A stretch of DNA of 18,075 nt from Candidatus Dadabacteria bacterium UBA2774. Lineage in GTDB: Bacteria > Desulfobacterota_D > UBA1144 > Nemesobacterales > UBA2774. The notes under the pieces are model-generated. The model was not told where the DNA came from. It did not search any database and saw nothing but the letters and a program-made list of their open reading frames with translations. A program made the translations under genes and the position numbers. Below, piece after piece: positions 1 to 8,171 of this stretch (positions within the stretch are counted from its first letter, which is position 1; the number at the start of each line of letters is the position of its first letter). The stretch is taken from assembly GCA_002352485.1 (NCBI GenBank), contig DEIM01000111.1, positions 345-18,419 on the forward strand. The letters are read 5' to 3'.

Positions 1-626
1 ACTATGCCGCCAAGTATCTGAGGGAATATGAACCAGTAGCTTGACTGGGCTTCTATAATATCTTGAAGCCTCAAAGACCCCGTCCATGCTATTACTCCCA
101 GAATAGATATACCCATTGCAAGCTCGTAGCTTATCATTTGGGCAGCTCCGCGGAGACCACCGAGAAATGAGTATTTACTGTTGGATGCCCAGCCTCCGAG
201 CACCACGCCGTATACGCTCAAAGACCCTATAGCGAGCACGTATAGCACCCCTACGTTTAAATCCGCTATCTGCAGCCTCACAAAAAGCGGCTCCTGTAAA
301 AGGCCGAATACGTCTGTTTCAAAACCCCTGCCGATTGGTACTACGGCAAGAGCAATAATCGCTGTAACCAGAGCGAAAGCAGGCGCTACGATAAAAAGCA
401 GCCTGTTTGCCTCTTTTGGTACTATATCTTCTTTAAATATGAATTTAACGCCGTCTGCAAGAGGCTGCAGAAAGCCGAACGGGCCCACTCTGTTCGGGCC
501 GATCCTGTCCTGTATAAATGCGCTCACTCGTCTCTCAGCAAGCGTCAGGTAGGCAACGAGCGTAAGCACTACAAACAAAAGTAGCGCTATTTTTAAGAGT
601 GTAAATCCTAATTCTGCATAAATCAT
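1..626 (-). CDS. nuoH: NADH-quinone oxidoreductase subunit H, N-terminal part (runs off left edge)
   Basis: Membrane subunit of respiratory complex I at the junction of the peripheral arm and the proton-pumping arm, where it helps form the quinone chamber. The visible 208 residues begin MIYAELGFTLLKIALLLF, a first transmembrane helix. They continue with the family blocks AERRVSAFIQDRIGPNRVGP and QPLADGVKFIFKED, then a helix with AIIALAVVPIG, and later WASNSKYSFLGGLRGAAQ and ISYELAMG. These match NuoH/ND1 collinearly through roughly the first two thirds of the protein; the rest lies beyond base 1. The ATG at 626 is chosen because it gives the expected N-terminus and has an AAGGAAG ribosome site (638-644) that overlaps the nuoG stop codon. 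Only 16 bases separate it from nuoG, so the two genes should be co-transcribed and possibly translationally coupled. Confidence 0.95.
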   Translation of the reverse strand, partial: MIYAELGFTLLKIALLLFVVLTLVAYLTLAERRVSAFIQDRIGPNRVGPFGFLQPLADGVKFIFKEDIVPKEANRLLFIVAPAFALVTAIIALAVVPIGRGFETDVFGLLQEPLFVRLQIADLNVGVLYVLAIGSLSVYGVVLGGWASNSKYSFLGGLRGAAQMISYELAMGISILGVIAWTGSLRLQDIIEAQSSYWFIFPQILGGI

Positions 627-637
627 GTGTAGTTATT

Positions 638-644
638 CTTCCTT
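638..644 (-). promoter_or_regulatory. Ribosome binding site of nuoH, overlapping the nuoG stop
   Basis: On the minus strand AAGGAAG ends 11 bases before the nuoH ATG, and its first bases are part of the nuoG TAA stop. This placement fixes the nuoH start and suggests translational coupling between the two subunits. Confidence 0.6.
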
Positions 645-2247
645 AAGCAGGACCCGATCTCTGTACTCCGAGCATTCCTATATTATCGTATGATATATCA
701 CCGTAAGCCGGGTGCTCATTTGCTATGGCGTTCATTACATCACCCGGATCTTTGTAACTGAAAAGCGTTTCGTTTATCTCTTTTCCTATTTGCAAGAGTA
801 TCTCCCAGTCCGCTTTCGCAGTGCCGGGTGGAGTGATTGCTTTTCTTACTCTCTGCACCCTTCCTCTGTCGTTTGTAAATGTACCATCTTTTTCATATGC
901 GCTTGCGCCCGGGAGTATTACGTGCGCAAGCCGGAGTGTCTCTGTAAGCATTACATCCTGTGCTACGAATAAAGAGAGATTAGAAAGCGCCTCACTAAGC
1001 CTTGGTTTATCCTCTTTCTTCACAAAGTCAAAAATATCTATCCCGGCTGTATATAGCGATTTAACCTTGCCTTCCATAATTGACTCTATGACCTCAAAAA
1101 CCATGTTTGAGCCGTATGGATACCCGAGGTCCTTCACTCCCGTGCTATTGGGATAGGGATCCGAGCTAAGCAGGCCAAAAGTTTTTTTATCGTTTATGAG
1201 TCCAATGCTTGAAGCGATATTACTGCTCCCAAGTGTTTGACCCAGTTTTTTGAACAGATAAAGCTCTTCGTTAGTTAAAGCTGCTGATGTTATAAATGCG
1301 ATTGATTGAAGTGGCTTACGGCTTTCTTCTAAGAGTCTAGTGGCTGAGAAGCTTACTGCCTCTTCCCAATCTGTTATCTCATACCCCTCGCCCTTTCTTA
1401 TTATAGGATCCTTGAGGCGTTTATCCGCGTCCTGTATATCCGTCCATTCATAGCGGCCTCTGTCACAAATCCAGTAGTCGTTTACGTCAACATTTGTTCT
1501 TGGTCTGACTCTTGCAACTTTTCCTTTCCTAGGGTCCACCCCTACAGTGATATTGCATCCGTTACTGCAAAGTGAGCAAACGGTGTCTGTAAATTTCCAG
1601 TACCAGACGCGCTCCTCATGAAGCGTGTCTTTATTAAGCAGCGCCCCCACGGGGCAAAGGTCGGTAACGTTTCCGGAAAGCTCGTTATCGAGATTCTTAC
1701 CTGGAAACACTACGATTTTTTTCCTGAACCCTCTTCCTTCATACCCAAGCTCGCCCGTTTGTGTCACCTCTTCAGTAAACCTTACGCACCTTGTGCACAT
1801 AATACAGCGGTTAGGGTCATAAATTATTTTATCGCTCAGATAATATTTTTGCCTGACCTTTTTTTCCTCAGGTCCCTCGAAGCGGCTATAACCGGGGCCG
1901 TGTGAAACAGTGGTCTTCTGCAAGGGACATTCCCCGCCTTTATCACAGATCGGGCAGTCGAGCGGGTGGTTAATAAGAGTAAACTCAACAGTTGCCTTTC
2001 TTGCCTCTACAGCGCGCTCTGAATCTGTCTTGACTATGAGCCCCTCTCTCACATAAGTATTGCAAGCGGGCATTACCTTGGGCACACCTTCCACCTCTAC
2101 CAGACACTGTCTGCACTGCGCCACTACGCTAAGTGCCGGATGGTAGCAAAAATGGGGTATATCCACCCCGATACGGGAGGCGGCTTCAATCAGATTAAGG
2201 CCGTCTTCAACCTCTAATTCCTTTCCGTCTATAGTTAGTTTAGGCAT
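643..2247 (-). CDS. nuoG: NADH-quinone oxidoreductase subunit G, short form with N7-type cluster ligands
   Basis: Iron-sulfur subunit of the complex I peripheral arm, passing electrons from NADH toward quinone. Visible cluster ligands in order: a 2Fe-2S ferredoxin-like domain with C34, C45, C48 and C62; a His-Cys3 set H94, C98, C101 and C107; a 4Fe-4S set C148, C151, C154 and C198; and a further set C224, C227, C231 and C261 that corresponds to the N7 cluster at the start of the molybdopterin-oxidoreductase-like domain. At 534 residues it is much shorter than the E. coli protein (about 900), the difference being in the C-terminal molybdopterin-like region. The ATG at 2247 gives a normal ferredoxin-domain N-terminus (MPKLTIDGKELEVEDG), but I see no good Shine-Dalgarno sequence before it. 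It is the first gene of its unit: nuoE and nuoF, usually just upstream, are absent here and tamB diverges instead. Confidence 0.95.
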   Translation of the reverse strand: MPKLTIDGKELEVEDGLNLIEAASRIGVDIPHFCYHPALSVVAQCRQCLVEVEGVPKVMPACNTYVREGLIVKTDSERAVEARKATVEFTLINHPLDCPICDKGGECPLQKTTVSHGPGYSRFEGPEEKKVRQKYYLSDKIIYDPNRCIMCTRCVRFTEEVTQTGELGYEGRGFRKKIVVFPGKNLDNELSGNVTDLCPVGALLNKDTLHEERVWYWKFTDTVCSLCSNGCNITVGVDPRKGKVARVRPRTNVDVNDYWICDRGRYEWTDIQDADKRLKDPIIRKGEGYEITDWEEAVSFSATRLLEESRKPLQSIAFITSAALTNEELYLFKKLGQTLGSSNIASSIGLINDKKTFGLLSSDPYPNSTGVKDLGYPYGSNMVFEVIESIMEGKVKSLYTAGIDIFDFVKKEDKPRLSEALSNLSLFVAQDVMLTETLRLAHVILPGASAYEKDGTFTNDRGRVQRVRKAITPPGTAKADWEILLQIGKEINETLFSYKDPGDVMNAIANEHPAYGDISYDNIGMLGVQRSGPA

Positions 2248-2281
2248 AGGGAAATTTATGGTAAAAACAAGAGTCCAGAGA

Positions 2282-2310
2282 ATATTATCTGAGCATTATT
2301 GGCTTAGCAA
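2282..2310 (-). promoter_or_regulatory. Candidate promoter for nuoG
   Basis: On the minus strand a -35-like TTGCTA (2305-2310) and a -10-like TAATAT (2282-2287) are separated by 17 bases. Each matches four of six sigma-70 consensus positions, so this is weak by sequence. Spacing and location are right for a start near 2275 and a leader of about 28 bases before nuoG. Confidence 0.3.
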
Positions 2311-2319
2311 GTTCAGGGA

Positions 2320-2355
2320 TGCTTTTATCATTAAGACGGGGTTAAGATAACAGCA
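2320..2355. repeat. Imperfect 13-bp inverted repeat in the nuoG/tamB intergenic region
   Basis: The arms TGCT/AGCA (2320-2323, 2352-2355), TTATC/GATAA (2325-2329, 2346-2350) and TTAA/TTAA (2331-2334, 2342-2345) nest into one hairpin with one mismatch, one bulged A and a seven-base loop. A further pair GGCTTA (2301-2306) and TAAGCC (2356-2361) flanks it. The inner arms also carry TTAAGA as a direct repeat 11 bases apart (2331 and 2342). Neither strand has a T-run directly after the stem, so it is not a standard terminator. An operator or structured leader is possible. Confidence 0.4.
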
Positions 2356-2380
2356 TAAGCCGTTAATACATGTCTTTTTT

Positions 2381-2418
2381 CCCTGAGTCTTGGGTATATT
2401 TAATTCCAGTACTCAGGG
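2381..2418. repeat. Perfect 8-bp inverted repeat upstream of tamB
   Basis: CCCTGAGT (2381-2388) and ACTCAGGG (2411-2418) are exact reverse complements with 22 bases between them. The pair lies about 90 bases upstream of the candidate tamB -10 box. Arm length and spacing could suit a dimeric or tetrameric regulator; there is no terminator-type T-run following it on either strand. Confidence 0.35.
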
Positions 2419-2504
2419 CTTAGGGCTTTCTATCAAGAAATGCTAAGACCCGGCATTCGTTATAGCTGTAAAAGCCCGATTTTAATTCTTTTTTTAGTGC
2501 CATA

Positions 2505-2513
2505 TGTTATAAT
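2505..2513 (+). promoter_or_regulatory. Candidate extended -10 promoter for tamB
   Basis: TGTTATAAT is an extended -10 motif (TGn plus a perfect TATAAT at 2508-2513). I see no good -35 box, which extended -10 promoters can do without. Transcription would begin near 2520, leaving only about eight bases before the tamB ATG. The mRNA would then be nearly leaderless, consistent with the lack of a clear ribosome site there. Confidence 0.4.
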
Positions 2514-2527
2514 TCAAAGTCAGAGAC

Positions 2528-5500
2528 ATGCGCTCAACTGTACTTAAACCTATCGGAATTTTCCTTTTGATAATTGCTTTATTAGCGGCAATCCTATTCT
2601 TTTTGGTACAAACACGCTATTTTAGGGAATTCGTCAGAGTAAGTGCAAACTCCGTAATTAACGCACTCACCGATCAAGAATTCTATATCGACAGCATAGA
2701 AGGAAATTTTTTACGGGGGGTCGTACTAAAAGACGTTAGCTTTAAAATCGACGGTCAGGACTTTCTTGATATCGATGAAATTTTTATAGATTACTCTCTT
2801 CCCTTGATGCTCGACAGCTCTACTCTTTTCAGCAAGCTGATCCCGATTGACAGACTTAGGGCCAAAGGGCTTCGTCTAAACCTGATCTATTACCCCGATA
2901 AAACATGGAACTATGAGGTGCTCGAGCCCTTTAAACCTCAGGAGTGGAGGGACCCCACAGATTGGAACATCTTTATTCAAAACGCCAAAGGGGCCGATGT
3001 CAGAATATTCGTAAACGACCGTATCAAAGACGAGCTCATCGAGTACGAGATTAATAATCTAGATTTAAGTCTAAAAATCCTGAAATTGATAGAAAATATA
3101 GAAGTTGAACTAGATAATGGAGACCTGATTGCCAGATATCACGATCAGGAAAACTTTGAAATCCACCTAAATGAAGCCTCAGGAAAAGCTACATACTCAA
3201 TAAACGAAAGAATGGACAAACTCGATATAAAGCACCTGAGCTTTCTTCTTGGCCGGGCGGATGTCTCTTTAGAAGGCACGATCAAAAAATTTGAAAACCC
3301 GAGATTCAATTTCAAGGCTTCCGCTTCAGGTATCGATCTTGGAGATGCGGGGACCCTGAATCTAGAGATAAAAACCAGAGGTCTCTATAAGGACTACGAG
3401 GAGATCGATGGCACGGCAGAGCTTAAACTTGTAGATTCATTGCTTATGGATACCAAAATCGGAGGCGGGGTGGATAAAATTGTCATTAAGGGCAATGATT
3501 TGGATTTTACGGAGGGCACACTAAATACCGACTTTGGTCAGGCAACGCTTCAAGGCAGCCTTTATTTAGAAGAGATAATGGAGGGTACCGGACATAACTC
3601 TGTCGATATCAATATATCTCTTGAAGCGCTTCAGACAGCGGAAGTACTAAAACTCTTTCAGCAATCTGAGGATCTTACCGATGAGGAAATAGCTCAAAAA
3701 TACAGCGCAGATGTAAATTCGAATATTAACTTTAAGGGCAGTTGGAGTGATTCAGAGCCTTTCAGCGCGCTTTTTGATTTTAAAGACCTTAAAATCGTAA
3801 GCGGTACCGTAGGTGAAATAAATCTCGTAGGACCTCTAAAATTAGCCGACTCCAAATTAGACTATGATTTTGATGTGAAGTTTTTAAACGCCAACCTGGC
3901 CCCACTTCTGGAAGATGATCAGTACGCGAGTGATCTGAGCGCGAGCTTCAAGCTAAAGGGGGTTTTGGGGTTAGAGGGGGAATTCCCTCAGAATTTCGAA
4001 GGCTCGGTTAAAGCCGAATTTGAGCCCTCAAGCATATTCGATATGAGTTTAGAGCGGGGGATAATCGATGCTTCGTTTAGTAAGAACGTACTCACTTTAA
4101 GATCGCTTGTTCTTGATTCCGATAAGATAGGCGCCAATGTGAGCGGAATATTCGGGAGCCCAGGGAGCCGCGGGATTAATTATGATATTGATTTTAAAGA
4201 CCTCGGTGTTGTCTCTACATTTACCCCGGATGTTCAATTAACGGGCTCTTTAAATGCCAAAGGGAAATTGAGCGGTGATGTAGACGCACCTCAATTAACA
4301 CTTACAGCAACAGGATTAGATTTTTCTTATGACAACGATGCATTGAAAATAAGACGTTTTGATTTCTCGGGCGATACTAATTTTGATTTCTCAGATCTTA
4401 AAATCCGCGCCGGCGGAACGCTGAGAGACACTTTTTTTAACGGGAGAGAAATCGAGACCGTAAAGTTTAATGCACAGAGCGCGGCCGGGGGTGTAGACGG
4501 TAAACTGAGCGTCTTGGAATCAAATGAGAGAAAATATTCAATGGATTTTAAGCTCAGGGATCTGATGGAGGATGAGACGTCACTTGAAATCGATAACGTT
4601 AATATCAACATTGAAAAGTCTGTCCTTACAAATAAGGAGTCTATCGATGTAAAAATATTCAAGGACAGATTAAAACTTAGCTCTTTTAATTTACATCATA
4701 AGGATAATTATATAATAGGCGATGCCGAGGTCGGATTCGACAACACTCTTCAAGCGAAGATCGAGCTCAAAAAGATCGATCTCCTAGATGTTTCGGAGCT
4801 CCTTAATTTTCAATTCCCGCTAAAAGGCCAGGTCTCAGGTGTAATCAATTTCGGGCCGTCTCTCAATTTCCCCGATGTAGATGCCAGTATTCAGGCGAAT
4901 AACTTGCAGTATATGAATTTCAATAGCGACCGTATCACACTCGATATGTTGTTCTCAAAAGGCGATATTGATCTTGGGTTTCACATATACGATAACTCTA
5001 AGTCCATCCTCTCAGCTACAGCACAGGCCAAGGTTGACCTCACTCAAAAGGATTTCGAGAAAAGCTTTCAGAACACAACTTTCAATGCGAATATAAAATC
5101 GGACGGTATTGATCTCAGCCCCCTCATAGCTTTTAACGAGGAGCTTAAAACTATAGACGGGAAATTAATTATCGACCTCACCGCATCGGGCAGCGGAATG
5201 GACCCTAATGTAAACGGCAAGATAGAGGTCAAAGATGTAAATCTTAAAATGTACTCTCTTGCAAATAAGGTCCGGATACCAGAGGCTGTTTTTGAAATGA
5301 GTGGCAAGCAAGGAATACTTCATCCCCTTAGGATTAAGACTGAAGAAGGGGATGGGACGTTTGAGGGCAGCGTGGATTTTCGCACTCTCAAGTACACAGG
5401 CAAGGGTGTGCTCAACGGTCTCATGGTAAGGGCTACCCCGACCGATGTTACAGCAAAGATGTACGGGCAGATTGATGTTAAGGGAGAAATGTTAAACGCT

Positions 5501-6421
5501 CTCATCACAGGGGATATAACGGCCCGCGACATTGAAGTGATCGTTCCCGAAAAGCCCATAAAAATCGTAGAGAATATAAAGTTCGTAGACCACAGAGAGG
5601 CTGAGCGCGAGGAGTTTATCTATACAGATAAAAGAGAAACTGATTATTTCATAGAATATGTGGAGATGAAGCTTAATGTTGATATCCCTAAAGACTCTTG
5701 GGTTAAAGGAAGCGGCGCGAATATCGAGGTCGAGGGTAAACTTGAGATAAATAAGAAATTAAAAGAGCCCTACATCGTGACTGGAAATATAGATGTGGTA
5801 AGGGGCGAATATCAATTCATGGGCAAGCTCTTTGTCATCCAGGGCGGCACCGTGAGCTTCAGGGGCAAGGAAATAATAAATCCGTTTATCGATGTCAGAG
5901 CGCTCTACGAGATATCCAGCATCGAAGTTTATATAAACATTACGGGTACTGCTGAAAAGCCCAAGATTCAGCTCTCGAGCGACCCCCCTCTTGAGGAAAA
6001 CGAAATAGTTTCATATTTAGTGTTCGGGACTTCCTCCGATACGCTCGGAACGGATGACCGTGTGGCTTTTCAGGAAAAGGCCGGTGAGTTTCTAGGCAGT
6101 ATGGCGGTGGATGAGATCAGGGATATGTTCGGGGACCAATTCGCAGTGGATGTTATTACGATAAAGGGTGGACAGACCGGGTTTGGTGAAACCGGTATTG
6201 AGGTAGGTAAATACGTGACAGAAGACCTCTATGTAGGATATGAGCGTTACTCATACGAGCGCTTTTTCTATCAAAGATATTTCTTCAGCCCCGGGGTGCA
6301 GTCATCTATCGTAACCGCCAACAGAGCTGTAATAGAATACAGAATCTTTGATTTCTTAACCGTTGAGAGCGCGATCGGGGACGAAACGGGAGCAGATCTC
6401 TTCTTTAATTTTGACTATTAA
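2528..6421 (+). CDS. tamB: TamB-family translocation/assembly protein (AsmA-like lipid-transfer superfamily)
   Basis: Large periplasm-spanning protein anchored in the inner membrane; the family supports outer-membrane assembly and is thought to carry phospholipids to the outer membrane. The 1297 residues are close to E. coli TamB (about 1260). Residues about 9-28 form one uncleaved signal-anchor helix (FLLIIALLAAILFFLV). The long middle is repetitive beta-strand sequence. Roughly the last 350-400 residues are the conserved TamB domain, with EYQFMGKLFVIQGGTVSFRG, then INITGTAEKPKIQLSSDPPL and EENEIVSYLVFG, and an aromatic C-terminus GADLFFNFDY. The usual partner TamA/BamA is not in this window. 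The ATG at 2528 is chosen because the anchor helix follows it directly. It ends 14 bases before the convergent alaC stop, with no terminator between them. Confidence 0.92.
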   Translation: MRSTVLKPIGIFLLIIALLAAILFFLVQTRYFREFVRVSANSVINALTDQEFYIDSIEGNFLRGVVLKDVSFKIDGQDFLDIDEIFIDYSLPLMLDSSTLFSKLIPIDRLRAKGLRLNLIYYPDKTWNYEVLEPFKPQEWRDPTDWNIFIQNAKGADVRIFVNDRIKDELIEYEINNLDLSLKILKLIENIEVELDNGDLIARYHDQENFEIHLNEASGKATYSINERMDKLDIKHLSFLLGRADVSLEGTIKKFENPRFNFKASASGIDLGDAGTLNLEIKTRGLYKDYEEIDGTAELKLVDSLLMDTKIGGGVDKIVIKGNDLDFTEGTLNTDFGQATLQGSLYLEEIMEGTGHNSVDINISLEALQTAEVLKLFQQSEDLTDEEIAQKYSADVNSNINFKGSWSDSEPFSALFDFKDLKIVSGTVGEINLVGPLKLADSKLDYDFDVKFLNANLAPLLEDDQYASDLSASFKLKGVLGLEGEFPQNFEGSVKAEFEPSSIFDMSLERGIIDASFSKNVLTLRSLVLDSDKIGANVSGIFGSPGSRGINYDIDFKDLGVVSTFTPDVQLTGSLNAKGKLSGDVDAPQLTLTATGLDFSYDNDALKIRRFDFSGDTNFDFSDLKIRAGGTLRDTFFNGREIETVKFNAQSAAGGVDGKLSVLESNERKYSMDFKLRDLMEDETSLEIDNVNINIEKSVLTNKESIDVKIFKDRLKLSSFNLHHKDNYIIGDAEVGFDNTLQAKIELKKIDLLDVSELLNFQFPLKGQVSGVINFGPSLNFPDVDASIQANNLQYMNFNSDRITLDMLFSKGDIDLGFHIYDNSKSILSATAQAKVDLTQKDFEKSFQNTTFNANIKSDGIDLSPLIAFNEELKTIDGKLIIDLTASGSGMDPNVNGKIEVKDVNLKMYSLANKVRIPEAVFEMSGKQGILHPLRIKTEEGDGTFEGSVDFRTLKYTGKGVLNGLMVRATPTDVTAKMYGQIDVKGEMLNALITGDITARDIEVIVPEKPIKIVENIKFVDHREAEREEFIYTDKRETDYFIEYVEMKLNVDIPKDSWVKGSGANIEVEGKLEINKKLKEPYIVTGNIDVVRGEYQFMGKLFVIQGGTVSFRGKEIINPFIDVRALYEISSIEVYINITGTAEKPKIQLSSDPPLEENEIVSYLVFGTSSDTLGTDDRVAFQEKAGEFLGSMAVDEIRDMFGDQFAVDVITIKGGQTGFGETGIEVGKYVTEDLYVGYERYSYERFFYQRYFFSPGVQSSIVTANRAVIEYRIFDFLTVESAIGDETGADLFFNFDY

Positions 6422-6435
6422 GAACTTAAGACGGG

Positions 6436-7623
6436 CTACTTACTATTGAGAAATTTTCTAATCCCTCTTACGGCCTGCATTATTCTCATTTCATTTTCCA
6501 CAAGTGCAAACCTTAAATATCCCTCTCCGTAATTGCCGAATCCTACGCCGGGTGATACCGCCACTTTAGCTTCCTCAATAAGGAGTTTAGAGAACTCAAG
6601 CGACCCCATATGCTTAAACTCCTCGGGTATTTCCGCCCATACGAACATCGTGCCCTGGGGTTTAGGTATGTTCCAGCCTGCTCTGCAGAGCCCTTCGACC
6701 AGTCTGTCACGGCGGAGCTTATAGAGGTCTCGTATCCCATCTACACAGTCTTGCGGACCGTTCAGAGCTGCTATGGCTGCAACCTGAATAGGCGCGAATA
6801 TACCGTAGTCCATGTAGCTTTTAATCCTCTTAAGCGCAGCCACTATCTTTGGGTTCCCGACCATGAACCCCACACGCCAGCCCGGCATGTTATAGCTCTT
6901 TGATAGAGAATAGAACTCGACGCCCACTTCTTTTGCACCCGGAACTTCGAGGAAGCTAGGTGCTTTATACCCGTCGAAACAAAGCTCAGCATATGCGAAA
7001 TCATGCACAACTATAAGCCCCGTCTCCTTTGCCAGCTCGTAGATGTCCTTAAAAAAGTCCAGGTCCACGGTATGGGTCGTCGGGTTATTCGGAAATGATA
7101 TCATCAGCACTTTTGGCTTTGGCCATACTTCTTTTACGGCTTTTTCAATCGACTCTATAAGCTCAGGCCCCTCAGTTAAAGGGACGCTCTGGACGTCTCC
7201 CCTAGCTATAATGACCGAATACAGGTGTATGGGGTATGCGGGATTAGGCACAATAACCATATCTCCGGGCGAGAGTATCGAGAGCATGAGATGCGATATA
7301 CCCTCTTTTGAGCCTATTGTGACCACAGCTTCGGTCTCTGGGTCAAGCTCAATTCCACGCGTTCTCTTATACCAGTCGCATATTGCGAGCCTGAGCTTGG
7401 GAATGCCTGCAGAAACAGAGTAGCGGTGCGCCCTTGGGTCTTCAGATGCTTCTACGAGTTTTTTTACAATGTGCTCAGGTGTGGCCTGGTCCGGATTTCC
7501 CATTCCAAGGTCGATAATATCCTCACCCCGTGCCCTGGCCCTATACTTTAACTCGTTTACTATGTTGAACACATAGGGGGGGAGTCTTCTAATTAGTGAA
7601 AAGTCTTCGAGTGTCTGCTGCAT
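6436..7623 (-). CDS. alaC: AlaC-type pyridoxal-phosphate aminotransferase (glutamate-pyruvate; LL-DAP aminotransferase is the alternative)
   Basis: Cytosolic class I/II aminotransferase of 395 residues. The sequence follows E. coli AlaC closely: RRLPPYVFN near the start, DIIDLGMGNPDQATPEHIV, TIGSKEGISHLML, FPNNPT, and YSLSKSYNMPGWRVGFMVGN containing the PLP-binding lysine K242 and the substrate-carboxylate arginine R250. AlaC makes alanine from pyruvate with glutamate as amino donor. Proteins of this subgroup are often auto-annotated as LL-diaminopimelate aminotransferase (DapL), and a dapF homologue lies about 1.4 kb away, so a lysine/peptidoglycan role cannot be excluded. The motifs favour AlaC. 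The ATG at 7623 has a good AAGGA ribosome site (7630-7634) six bases upstream. Confidence 0.9.
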   Translation of the reverse strand: MQQTLEDFSLIRRLPPYVFNIVNELKYRARARGEDIIDLGMGNPDQATPEHIVKKLVEASEDPRAHRYSVSAGIPKLRLAICDWYKRTRGIELDPETEAVVTIGSKEGISHLMLSILSPGDMVIVPNPAYPIHLYSVIIARGDVQSVPLTEGPELIESIEKAVKEVWPKPKVLMISFPNNPTTHTVDLDFFKDIYELAKETGLIVVHDFAYAELCFDGYKAPSFLEVPGAKEVGVEFYSLSKSYNMPGWRVGFMVGNPKIVAALKRIKSYMDYGIFAPIQVAAIAALNGPQDCVDGIRDLYKLRRDRLVEGLCRAGWNIPKPQGTMFVWAEIPEEFKHMGSLEFSKLLIEEAKVAVSPGVGFGNYGEGYLRFALVENEMRIMQAVRGIRKFLNSK

Positions 7624-7662
7624 AGTATTTCCTTGTGCTTCCGTCTTGTCGTATTCTGGATA

Positions 7663-7690
7663 ATTGTATGCGAATCCTTGACAATCTCAA
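7663..7690 (-). promoter_or_regulatory. Candidate promoter for alaC
   Basis: On the minus strand TTGAGA (7685-7690) and TACAAT (7663-7668) are 16 bases apart, each matching five of six sigma-70 consensus positions. Transcription would start near 7656, giving a leader of roughly 33 bases that contains the alaC ribosome site. Confidence 0.5.
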
Positions 7691-7693
7691 GGA
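7675..7693. promoter_or_regulatory. Dyad covering both -35 boxes of the divergent alaC/rlpA promoters (candidate operator)
   Basis: TCCTTG (7675-7680) and CAAGGA (7688-7693) form a perfect 6-bp inverted repeat with seven bases between. The left arm overlaps the plus-strand TTGACA and the right arm overlaps the minus-strand TTGAGA. A protein bound here would contact both promoters at once. Confidence 0.35.
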
Positions 7694-7707
7694 AACTAAG
7701 GGAGAAT
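7678..7707 (+). promoter_or_regulatory. Candidate promoter for the rlpA pair
   Basis: A perfect TTGACA -35 box (7678-7683) is followed after 18 bases by GAGAAT (7702-7707), which matches four of six -10 positions. Transcription would start near 7714, just before the GGGGACGGG stretch (7714-7722) that could act as the ribosome site for the ATG at 7725. The leader would be very short. Confidence 0.4.
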
Positions 7708-7724
7708 AGTTCTGGGGACGGGTA

Positions 7725-8105
7725 ATGTTAAATAAAATATTCATATCTACAGCCGCTATACTGTTTTTATTACTACCGTTGTCTTCATTCTCAGATGAAC
7801 TATATCCGCAGTATGGTAACGCCTCGTGGTACGGGAAATATCTCCACGGAAAAAAGACGGCTAGCGGAGAGAGGTTTGATCAGCACTCATTTACCGGCGC
7901 CCACAGAAGCCTCCCTTTCGGCACACTGGTAAGAGTTATAAATTTGAGAAACGGAAAAGAAGTAGTTATTACGGTTAATGACAGAGGGCCGTTCATAAGA
8001 GGGCGTATAATAGATATTTCCCGTGCAGCGGCCGGCAGCATAGGAATCTTAAGCCGGGGCGTCACAAGGGTAAGAGTAGAAATCGTCTCTAAGCCTGAAA
8101 GTTAA
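7725..8105 (+). CDS. RlpA-like septal-ring protein, small secreted form
   Basis: A 126-residue exported double-psi beta-barrel protein. In characterised RlpA the barrel is a lytic transglycosylase that cleaves denuded glycan strands at the division septum. Residues 1-23 form a signal peptide (hydrophobic core AAILFLLLPL, likely cleavage after SFS) with no lipobox cysteine, so the product should be periplasmic and soluble. Family motifs are GNASWYGKYLHGKKTASGER, the GAHRSLPFGT block and VNDRGPF. E49, H60 and D86 have the same 11- and 26-residue spacing as the catalytic-site residues of Pseudomonas RlpA. It lacks a SPOR domain. It is followed after 66 bases by a second RlpA and is probably co-transcribed with it. 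Confidence 0.88.
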   Translation: MLNKIFISTAAILFLLLPLSSFSDELYPQYGNASWYGKYLHGKKTASGERFDQHSFTGAHRSLPFGTLVRVINLRNGKEVVITVNDRGPFIRGRIIDISRAAAGSIGILSRGVTRVRVEIVSKPES

Positions 8106-8171
8106 CCAGGTCCCGACCGCATGTGAGTGCTAATCTTTAGAAATTGGCTTCCTTGTGTTAAATTTCTTTAT

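Noticed and set aside
181..552. Plus-strand open frame of 123 codons
   Set aside because: It lies wholly inside nuoH on the opposite strand, begins with TTG, and its product has no recognisable domain; nuoH is convincingly coding.
2320..2380. Hairpin followed by TTTTTT as a rho-independent terminator
   Set aside because: The T-run (2375-2380) is about 20 bases after the stem and no gene on that strand ends upstream of it.
8127..8171. GTG start giving 15 extra residues on the SPOR-type RlpA
   Set aside because: It would put polar and aromatic residues ahead of a clear lipoprotein signal peptide and has no ribosome site.
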